From: a virus
IMG/VR virus record: IMGVR_UViG_3300034375_001829
Coordinates: 1-21,496 of that record
Strand: one strand, 5' to 3'
Length of the DNA: 21,496 nucleotides
Position numbers and translations under genes: made by a program. Shown here in pieces: positions 1 to 5,820 of the stretch (position 1 is the stretch's first letter; every line of letters begins with the position of its first letter). Below the pieces are notes generated by a model, which saw only the letters and a list, made by a program, of their open reading frames with translations, did not search any database and was not told the origin of the DNA.

Positions 1-1
1 T

Positions 2-823
2 GCCGCAGCCGTTGGTTGTAAGAAAGAGCAGCCAGAAAACTGGAAGGCTAGGCTCGAAGAGATTAACAACAAGTTTGCCAACCCGTCATTGCCAGCGTCC
101 GAGATTGTGACGATTCAGCAGCAGCATGAGAAGAAAGAGTATGGCTTCCCCTGTGATCAGGAGCCTCTCAAATCTTATTGCAACAAGTCACTTTGTAAAA
201 CAAAGAAGTTTGGTATCGGTAGCCACGTTTCCAATATTGATGTGACAGGTCTTTGCGTTGTGAAGTCTGAGCCTCCGGTATGGTTTTGTGATGTGGGTGG
301 ACAGCGCGTTGAGTTGGACACAGATGATCTTCAGACACCGCAGCGTTTCCAGAAGGCGTGTATGGAACAGATACACAAGATGCCACCAATGATGAAGATG
401 GCTGATTGGCAGAACATTGTCGGCGCACTAATGGAAGATATGAGTGAGATCGAGGTTCCAGAAGAACTGACATACAAAGGACAGTTCATGGATCTGCTCG
501 AGGCGTTCTGTGATGGGCGGGTGCAAGCGCAATCCGCTGAAGAGATAAGCCTTGGCAAGCCTTTCACAGAAGAAGGCTTGACCTACTTCAAGATCGAATC
601 CCTAATGAAGTATTTACGAAACCAGAGATTTGATAACTACAGCCGTGGTCAGATTCAGGAACGTCTGAAGGAACTAAACAATGGCAACGCGGCTAACGGT
701 AAGAAATATTTTCAAACCACAAAAAATGAAACCAAACAGTTGCGTGTGTGGTGGGTGCCTGCCTTTAACAGAGAGGTCCAAGTTCCGAGGATCGAGGTTC
801 AAGGTGATGGGGTGCCGTTCTAA
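2..823 (+). CDS. Phage replication protein, primase-like, C-terminal part (5' truncated)
   Basis: The frame is open from the first bases of the window, so the gene starts upstream; the TTG at 89 is internal to the frame and not a convincing start. About 273 residues are visible. Seen: a cysteine cluster with one Cys (codon 152-154) in PCDQEP followed by SYCNKSLCKTKKFGIG, a likely zinc-binding knuckle, then an alpha-helical region with LLEAFCDGR and LGKPFTEEGLTYFK and a C-terminal VWWVPAF segment. From memory, this Cys cluster and tail are shared by phage proteins annotated as DNA primase or primase/helicase. The catalytic part would lie upstream of the window. The position ahead of a helicase and PolA fits a role in replication initiation or priming. 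The stop shares one base with the next gene (TAATG). The primase label is inference; the coding call is firm. Confidence 0.65.
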   Translation, partial: AAAVGCKKEQPENWKARLEEINNKFANPSLPASEIVTIQQQHEKKEYGFPCDQEPLKSYCNKSLCKTKKFGIGSHVSNIDVTGLCVVKSEPPVWFCDVGGQRVELDTDDLQTPQRFQKACMEQIHKMPPMMKMADWQNIVGALMEDMSEIEVPEELTYKGQFMDLLEAFCDGRVQAQSAEEISLGKPFTEEGLTYFKIESLMKYLRNQRFDNYSRGQIQERLKELNNGNAANGKKYFQTTKNETKQLRVWWVPAFNREVQVPRIEVQGDGVPF

Positions 824-999
824 TGTATGTAGCTTATTTTTTATGTGACACCTGTGGTCACCGTTGGAAAACTTATTATCGCAAGATAAAGCTATTAGAG
901 CTTGGCGATACTTGTGACAACTGTATCGACCAGCTTCCCTATAAAGAGGATTTTCGGGGGTATGTTTCTGAGCCACACTTTTTTGAGAAGGTAGATTAA
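823..999 (+). CDS. 58-residue zinc-ribbon protein
   Basis: This small gene runs from the ATG at 823 to the TAA at 997-999. Its start overlaps the upstream stop by one base (TAATG), and it ends one base before the helicase start. The protein begins MYVAYFLCDTCGHRW and has two CxxC pairs (Cys8/Cys11 and Cys31/Cys34, the second as CDNC), the spacing of a zinc ribbon. It is otherwise charged and aromatic, with no membrane segment. Overlap with its neighbours and the intact four-Cys pattern support it as real. Function is unknown; in this position it could be a nucleic-acid-binding accessory of the replication proteins (inference). Confidence 0.72.
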   Translation: MYVAYFLCDTCGHRWKTYYRKIKLLELGDTCDNCIDQLPYKEDFRGYVSEPHFFEKVD

Positions 1000-1000
1000 A

Positions 1001-2515
1001 ATGGAAACAACTATCTTCGGACCCCCGGGTACAGGTAAGACAACCCGTCTTATTCAGATTGTTCAGGACGAGCTAACCAGTGGCACCAAGCCGCATGATA
1101 TTGCGTTCGTATCTTTCTCTCGTAAAGCAGCAGAGGAAGCGCGTACTAGGGCTTCGGTTAAGCTAAACATGAATGCGGATCAGATGGTTTGGTTTCGCAC
1201 TCTTCATTCGTTTGCTTATCAATGTCTTGGATTAAGTAAAGACAGGGTCCTTCGGGGACCTGATTATTCGCGTATAGGTGAGTTGTTGGGTCTTGAGTTT
1301 ACCGCGAACTCTTCAGTGTCAATGCAGGACGGTGTTTTGTTTAGCCCGGGAAGAAGCGGCGATGCGTACTTGTCTATGATTCAGATGGCTAGAGTTACTG
1401 GTTGTACTCTTGAGGAGCAGTTCTCAAAAACAGCAGACCAGAGGCTTCATTTCCAGCAGCTAAAGCTAGTGGATCAGGTGTTTAGGGATTACAAGAAAGA
1501 AACAAACAAGGTCGAGTTTGTGGACATGATCGAGGACTTTATCACTCAGGGTCACTGTCCCGAGTTTGATGTTCTGATTGTGGATGAGGCACAAGATCTG
1601 GTTCCTTTGCAGTGGCGCATGATTCACGAGGTTATAAAGCCTAGATCAAAGCGCATCTATTATGCGGGCGATGATGACCAGTGCATTTACTCTTGGATGG
1701 GGGTGGATGTGAAGGATTTTCTGAACGCATCGGACAATAAAATCATATTGGATAAGTCATATCGTTTGCCTATATCAGTGCATAATATGGCGGATTCTCT
1801 GGTAAAACAGCTAGCAACTAGACAAAAAAAGTTTTGGAAACCTACAGATGAAACTGGCTCCGTAGTGTGGCATCGTGATATCCTTGATGTGGACATAACA
1901 ACCGGAGAGTGGCTAATCCTAGCCCGCACCAATTTCATTGCCAACAGAATCGCAACCACACTTAAAGAGCAAGGATTCCTGTTTTGGCGTGAAGGCTCCG
2001 GTTGGTCCATTTCCCCAAATGTTCTCACCGGAATCGAGGTATGGTTAAAGCTATGCAAGCAACAGCATCTGTCGGCACAAGAATTGAAAAAACTATCGCC
2101 CCTATTAACGGCTTCCGTCATTACGAAGTCTGGCAGACGAGCCCTCGCAAACTTAGATCCCGAACTAACCTACACGCTAACCGATATTCAAGACCAGTGC
2201 TCCCTATCCGCGACTGCGGAGACACCGTGGCACGAAGTGTTGAAAGTGTCGGAGAACGAGAGAATATACATTTCGTCAGTACGGCGTATGGGCGAGTCTA
2301 TTTTGACGGGGACGCCGAGGATCAAGATATCGACGATCCACAAAGCAAAAGGTGGCGAGGCGGATAACGTCGCCCTTCTTTTAGATTCATCACGAGCATG
2401 CGCGAATAGCGAGGATCAGGACGCCGAGGTTCGGACGTTCTACGTTGGGCTTACTCGCGCCAAGAAATCGTTGCATATTATTGAACCTCAAACACAGTAT
2501 GGATTTGCATTATGA
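1001..2515 (+). CDS. SF1 (UvrD/Rep-type) DNA helicase
   Basis: A 504-residue ATP-dependent DNA helicase of superfamily 1. Seen in order: Walker A GPPGTGKT (residues 7-14); motif Ia-like FVSFSRKAAEEA; WFRTLHSFAY; Walker B with DEAQ as VLIVDEAQD (about 191-199); motif III AGDDDQCIYSWMG (from 222); motif IV DKSYRLP; motif V STIHKAKGGEADNV (from 444); motif VI YVGLTRAKKSLHI with the arginine finger at Arg486. It is much shorter than bacterial UvrD (about 720 residues), so the accessory 1B/2B subdomains must be reduced. It is the only helicase in the window and lies three genes upstream of PolA, so it may unwind DNA at the phage fork or act in recombination. The ATG at 1001 is preceded by GAGAAGG, and the stop overlaps the next start as ATGA. 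Confidence 0.93.
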   Translation: METTIFGPPGTGKTTRLIQIVQDELTSGTKPHDIAFVSFSRKAAEEARTRASVKLNMNADQMVWFRTLHSFAYQCLGLSKDRVLRGPDYSRIGELLGLEFTANSSVSMQDGVLFSPGRSGDAYLSMIQMARVTGCTLEEQFSKTADQRLHFQQLKLVDQVFRDYKKETNKVEFVDMIEDFITQGHCPEFDVLIVDEAQDLVPLQWRMIHEVIKPRSKRIYYAGDDDQCIYSWMGVDVKDFLNASDNKIILDKSYRLPISVHNMADSLVKQLATRQKKFWKPTDETGSVVWHRDILDVDITTGEWLILARTNFIANRIATTLKEQGFLFWREGSGWSISPNVLTGIEVWLKLCKQQHLSAQELKKLSPLLTASVITKSGRRALANLDPELTYTLTDIQDQCSLSATAETPWHEVLKVSENERIYISSVRRMGESILTGTPRIKISTIHKAKGGEADNVALLLDSSRACANSEDQDAEVRTFYVGLTRAKKSLHIIEPQTQYGFAL

Positions 2516-2796
2516 AAACTAGAGAAGACTTCCTCAACAAGGCCGAAGAGTTAATTAACGGTCCGAGGGCCAAGGAGTATGGTCCTGCTAAGATGAACCA
2601 CGAGCGGATCGCTGCCATCTGGAATGTGTTCTTGGAGAAGAAGCTGGTTCATGCAATTACGCCGGAAGATGTAGTGGCTTGTATGATTGGCCTCAAGCTG
2701 GCTAGACTTGCAGAGGACACAAGCAAGGACGACTCTTGGGTGGATATCATTGGCTATGCTGCGCTTGGTGGGGAGATAGCAAATGATGAAAGCTGA
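2512..2796 (+). CDS. DUF6378-type phage protein
   Basis: A 94-residue, mostly helical, soluble protein beginning MKTREDFLNKAEELINGPRA. It has EYGPAKMNHERIAAIW, then EDVVACMIGLKLARLA and DSWVDIIGYAALGGEI. This pattern (YGP..., MI.LK.aRL, DSWvDi.GYaa.GgE) is the one I know from the DUF6378 family, found mainly in phages and without an established function. It has no signal or membrane segment. The start overlaps the helicase stop by four bases (ATGA), which suggests translational coupling, and the 3' end overlaps the next gene by 14 bases. It belongs to the replication operon, but its role is not known. Confidence 0.82.
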   Translation: MKTREDFLNKAEELINGPRAKEYGPAKMNHERIAAIWNVFLEKKLVHAITPEDVVACMIGLKLARLAEDTSKDDSWVDIIGYAALGGEIANDES

Positions 2797-3022
2797 CGGG
2801 CTGGATAAAGCCATTATTGGGGCAACTCATGACATTGCGACAGGACATTTTCGCTTGGTCTATGATGTTGATATGTGCATAGACATTCTTGCCAAGGACA
2901 TGACCAGATCCGAGGCTATGGAGTTTTTAGAGTACAATACTTTTGGGGCATATGTGGGGCCAGACACACCTTTGTTTATGTTCAATAATTGGGAATCGTT
3001 GCTGGAGGAAGACAATGCGTGA
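2783..3022 (+). CDS. Hypothetical protein, 79 residues
   Basis: The gene starts at ATG 2783 (a second ATG follows directly) with a good ribosome binding site, GGGAG at 2771-2775, seven bases upstream. It overlaps the DUF6378 gene by 14 bases and polA by 8 bases. The protein is acidic and soluble; notable stretches are VDMCIDILAKDMTRSEAMEFLEYNT and PLFMFNNWESLLEED, so it appears to be a small helix-rich domain. I do not recognise a family with certainty. Its tight placement directly before the polymerase, in the same transcript, suggests a replication accessory (inference). The coding call rests on the ribosome binding site and on the frame filling the gap exactly. Confidence 0.72.
   Translation: MMKADGLDKAIIGATHDIATGHFRLVYDVDMCIDILAKDMTRSEAMEFLEYNTFGAYVGPDTPLFMFNNWESLLEEDNA
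3004..3010 (+). promoter_or_regulatory. Shine-Dalgarno site that sets the polA start
   Basis: GGAGGAA lies just upstream of the ATG at 3015, with six bases between GGAGG and the start. This near-perfect site favours a start at 3015 over the upstream in-frame ATG at 2943, which would lie deep inside the preceding gene and lacks a comparable site. Confidence 0.75.
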
Positions 3023-4931
3023 GTATCAGATGAATCTACTGGACATCGATGTCAAGGAAGCCGCTCTCGGTTTTACTGACGAAGATGACTGGGCGCCGCC
3101 GTCTTCTTTCCCAGATCTTACAAACTGTGAGCGTATTTCAATTGACTTGGAAACATGCGACCCGAACCTCATGACGTTGGGGCCGGGCTGGTGCCGCAAT
3201 GACGGATATGTCATCGGGTATGCTGTGGCTGCTGGGGATTTTGTAGGGTACTTTCCTGTACGCCACGAAGGTGGTGGCAACCTGCCAGAAAAGACAGTGG
3301 TCAACTGGCTAAAGAAACAGATGGCTACACCTAACATTGAGAAGGTCATGCACAATGCGTTGTATGATCTGGGCTGGATGCGTTGGGCAGGGATCGAGGT
3401 CCAAGGTCCGATTGTCGACACAATGATAGCCGCGCCTCTGATTAACGAGAACCGTCGGTTCTACAACTTGAACTCCTTGGCTAAAGAATATCTGGCCGAG
3501 AACAAGAATGAGAAGATGTTGCGGGCAGCGGCAGCAATGTATGGTGTCGATCCAAAGTCAGGTATGTGGAGACTACCAGCTAGGTTCGTTGGTAAGTACG
3601 CCGAGCAAGATGCGGCTGTTACCCTTCGCCTGTGGGATCGGCTACGTCCGGAGATCATTAAGGAAGAAGTATCCTCGATCTTTCAGCTAGAGACTGATCT
3701 ACTACCAGTCCTGTTTGAGATGAAGACACGCGGTGTTCGGGTGGACATAGACAAGGCAGAGCAGGTTAAGAAAGATCTGAAGCAGCGTGAAGATATTTTA
3801 CTTAAAGAAATAAAGGAAGAGACTGGCATCTTCGTTGAGCCTTGGGTTGCGACATCGATAGCAAAGGCGTTCGACGCGATTGGCGTGTCGTATTCCCGGA
3901 CAGAAAACTCGAAGGTTCCGTCCTTTACAAAACAGTTTCTGTCGAATCACACTCACCCAATAGCGCAGAAGATTGTAAAGCTTCGCGAGTTTAACAAAGC
4001 CAACACAACCTTTGTTGAGACGATTCTTCAGCATTCTCATAATGGACGTATTCATTGCGACTTCAATGCTCTTCGTTCTGATGATGGTGGTACTGTAACG
4101 GGTAGATTTTCCTCGAGCAACCCCAACCTACAGCAAATCCCTGCCAGAGATCCAGAAATCAAAGGCATGATCCGTGGGTTATTTATACCAGAAGAAGGCA
4201 CCAAGTGGGGAAGTTTTGACTATGCTTCACAAGAACCACGCTGGCTTGCACATTACTGCGCTCAAGTCACAGGAGTTCACAGGCATCCACAGATTGACGA
4301 TGTTGTGAACGCATACAAAGAAGGCAATGCTGACTTCCACCAGATGGTTGCTGACATGGCAGGCATTAGCCGCAAGGATGCGAAGACTGTTAACCTTGGT
4401 ATCATGTACGGCATGGGGCGCAAGAAGCTAGCAGGGGTAATGGACATCAGCGAGGAAGAAGCAAAAGATCTTCTGGCGAAGTACCACGAGAACGTACCGT
4501 TTGTTAAGGGCATAGCTGACATGACCTCGAACCGTGCTTCAAGCGTCGGGAGTATTAGAACGTGGCTGGGGCGTAAGTGCCGCTTTGATATGTGGGAACC
4601 TAGGTCTTTTGGCTTCAACAAAGCTATGCGTCTTGAAGAAGCCATAAAAGAATATGGCGGCAGGGGGATGATTAGACGCGCCTTTACATATAAGGCTCTA
4701 AATAAATTGATCCAAGGTTCGAGTGCCGACCAAACAAAGAAAGCGATGGTTGATTGTTTTGCCGAGGGCCTAGTTCCGATGTTAACGGTTCACGATGAAC
4801 TGTGCTTCAGTGTAGAATCAAAGGAACAGGCTGACCGTATCGTCGAAATCATGACAACATGCGTTCCGGATCTTAACGTGCCATTTGAAGTAGACGCCGA
4901 ACTAGGCGACAATTGGGGGGAAGTAGGATGA
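3015..4931 (+). CDS. polA: Family A DNA polymerase with 3'-5' exonuclease, Leu762 type
   Basis: A replicative polymerase of 638 residues starting at ATG 3015. The proofreading domain comes first: Exo I DLET (Asp44, Glu46), Exo II HNALYD (Asn114, Asp118), Exo III YAEQD (Tyr195, Asp199). The polymerase domain has TVTGRFSSSNPNLQQIPAR, motif A SFDYASQEPRW (Asp402, Glu407), motif B RKDAKTVNLGIMYG (Arg453 to Gly466), ALNKLIQGSSADQ, and motif C VHDE (Asp594). It has no 5'-3' nuclease domain. In motif B the residue aligned with E. coli Phe762 is Leu461. No DnaJ-like CxxCxGxG insert is seen, unlike the polymerase of phage HMO-2011. The gene overlaps its upstream neighbour by 8 bases and the next gene by 4 (ATGA). 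It is probably the phage's own genome replicase. Confidence 0.96.
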   Translation: MREYQMNLLDIDVKEAALGFTDEDDWAPPSSFPDLTNCERISIDLETCDPNLMTLGPGWCRNDGYVIGYAVAAGDFVGYFPVRHEGGGNLPEKTVVNWLKKQMATPNIEKVMHNALYDLGWMRWAGIEVQGPIVDTMIAAPLINENRRFYNLNSLAKEYLAENKNEKMLRAAAAMYGVDPKSGMWRLPARFVGKYAEQDAAVTLRLWDRLRPEIIKEEVSSIFQLETDLLPVLFEMKTRGVRVDIDKAEQVKKDLKQREDILLKEIKEETGIFVEPWVATSIAKAFDAIGVSYSRTENSKVPSFTKQFLSNHTHPIAQKIVKLREFNKANTTFVETILQHSHNGRIHCDFNALRSDDGGTVTGRFSSSNPNLQQIPARDPEIKGMIRGLFIPEEGTKWGSFDYASQEPRWLAHYCAQVTGVHRHPQIDDVVNAYKEGNADFHQMVADMAGISRKDAKTVNLGIMYGMGRKKLAGVMDISEEEAKDLLAKYHENVPFVKGIADMTSNRASSVGSIRTWLGRKCRFDMWEPRSFGFNKAMRLEEAIKEYGGRGMIRRAFTYKALNKLIQGSSADQTKKAMVDCFAEGLVPMLTVHDELCFSVESKEQADRIVEIMTTCVPDLNVPFEVDAELGDNWGEVG

Positions 4932-5083
4932 ACAACAAGCCAGTCCACTGTCCGCGCTGCGGAAATAAGTTACGCACTATTTATGTCCACGGGCATGAGC
5001 AGTGCTTTGAATGTAATCAAGTTATAGATGACTGCTGTCAGGGTGAAACATGTGATCCTGAAATGGAGAACAAAGATGTTTGA
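4928..5083 (+). CDS. 51-residue cysteine-rich zinc-binding protein
   Basis: The gene begins at ATG 4928, overlapping the polA stop by four bases (ATGA), and ends at TGA 5081-5083. The protein opens MNNKPVHCPRCGNKL and has CxxC at Cys8/Cys11, a second CxxC (CFEC) at Cys26/Cys29, then a further cluster IDDCCQGETC with Cys36, Cys37 and Cys42. The first two pairs form a zinc ribbon; the extra cluster may bind a second metal or complete the fold. I recall similar tiny proteins with a CC-G-x(1,2)-C tail in marine phages, but no function. Coupling to polA suggests a partner of the replication machinery or a small regulator. Confidence 0.75.
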   Translation: MNNKPVHCPRCGNKLRTIYVHGHEQCFECNQVIDDCCQGETCDPEMENKDV

Positions 5084-5315
5084 AGCTATGATACTAATTT
5101 GTTTGGTTTCATTACCCGGCGAGTGTACGGCACTAAAAGATTTACGAGGGCCATACGAAACGATGGGCCAGTGCAATGTACGGTCGTCTGAAATGGCGCA
5201 AAGTATAGAAGAAGATCCTAGGGTCAAGAACCTTTATACAGTAAACGGCGCGCGATGCGACAAAGTCCCCGGGATCAAGACTAAAACGTCAAATCTCAGC
5301 GACTTCGAGGTGTAA
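5076..5315 (+). CDS. Small protein with hydrophobic N-terminus and four cysteines
   Basis: A 79-residue protein; start chosen at ATG 5076, which overlaps the previous gene by 8 bases and has GGAG at 5065-5068, seven bases upstream. An in-frame ATG at 5028 exists but lacks this site and would put most of its extension inside the zinc-protein gene. The N-terminus MFEAMILICLVSLPGECTAL is hydrophobic without positive charge, so it is a weak candidate for a signal or membrane anchor. The body has RGPYETMGQCNVRSSEMA; the cysteines are at 9, 17, 33 and 61, consistent with a disulfide-stabilised exported fold (inference). I recall related phage proteins with an RGPYxTxxxC motif, all uncharacterised. 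It is the last gene of the operon before the terminator. Confidence 0.68.
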   Translation: MFEAMILICLVSLPGECTALKDLRGPYETMGQCNVRSSEMAQSIEEDPRVKNLYTVNGARCDKVPGIKTKTSNLSDFEV

Positions 5316-5324
5316 TGCTACGGT

Positions 5325-5363
5325 CATCGATACTGAGGTCGACGAGAATCGATGTTTTTATTT
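5325..5363 (+). terminator. Rho-independent terminator of the replication operon
   Basis: The arms CATCGAT (5325-5331) and ATCGATG (5348-5354) pair perfectly over seven bases, with a 16-base loop that contains the palindrome GTCGAC. They are followed directly by TTTTTATTT. It sits ten bases after the last + strand stop, in the only gap between the converging arms. The U-run lies on the + strand side only, so it should stop rightward transcripts; no equivalent T-run follows for - strand transcripts. Confidence 0.7.
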
Positions 5364-5370
5364 AATGATT

Positions 5371-5820
5371 TCAGGCTTTTGCGAGATCGCGAATTCGCTT
5401 AACCAAACGCTTTGCGCGGTTCGGGACCTGATCATGCCACCTCGAATCGACCATTTCGTCGGCTGCGCGTTCCCAATCTCTGGCATCGACCCCAGCCTTC
5501 ATGCCCTTGAACTTGGACAGTCGGGGGTAGCCGAGGTTAAAGCACATGTTGGCGATGACCAACTGAGCTTCTTCGGGTAGCTCGTCGAAGTCAGAGTACA
5601 GTCGACCGCAATCCTCAATCGTCACAGCGATGTCAAGGTTGAACCGCTGCCGGACACGCTCTTCTGATACGGGTGTGCCAACAGGCTGACCGTATTCTGG
5701 ATCGTGCTCTTTGATGAGCGCTCCGATTCCGAAAGTTGGTAGGCCTAAATGATCTAGATATATTTCGTACTTGCAGCCTTCGTCTTCTGCAAGCTCTTCT
5801 CTTAGCTGATCTTTGTTCAT
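5371..5820 (-). CDS. Endolysin, T4-type lysozyme (GH24)
   Basis: A 149-residue muramidase that would cleave the beta-1,4 link between N-acetylmuramic acid and N-acetylglucosamine to release progeny. The N-terminal DEGCKYEIYLDHLGLPTFGIG matches the T4 lysozyme active site in order and spacing: Glu14, Asp23 and Thr29 correspond to T4 Glu11, Asp20 and Thr26. Further on, ANMCFNLGYPRLSKFKGM matches the family's conserved NMxFNLG region. Length is close to T4 lysozyme (164). There is no signal peptide or anchor, so it would need a holin; none is recognisable in the window. The start overlaps the upstream stop as ATGA. It is the last gene of the late operon. Confidence 0.93.
   Translation of the reverse strand: MNKDQLREELAEDEGCKYEIYLDHLGLPTFGIGALIKEHDPEYGQPVGTPVSEERVRQRFNLDIAVTIEDCGRLYSDFDELPEEAQLVIANMCFNLGYPRLSKFKGMKAGVDARDWERAADEMVDSRWHDQVPNRAKRLVKRIRDLAKA

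Noticed and set aside
2002-2367. 121-residue open frame on the + strand within the helicase gene
   Set aside because: The main frame continues uninterrupted through helicase motifs V and VI, so there is no frameshift or second gene.
2943-3014. Extended polymerase start at 2943
   Set aside because: It would overlap the preceding gene by 80 bases and add residues unrelated to the polymerase; ATG 3015 has GGAGGAA just upstream.
5028-5075. Extended start for the 79-residue four-cysteine protein
   Set aside because: The extension lies almost wholly inside the 51-residue zinc-protein gene and has no comparable ribosome binding site; ATG 5076 has GGAG seven bases upstream.
5316-5370. Attachment site or replication origin in the convergent gap
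   Set aside because: The gap contains only the terminator hairpin; no tRNA fragment, iterons or AT-rich unwinding element is present.
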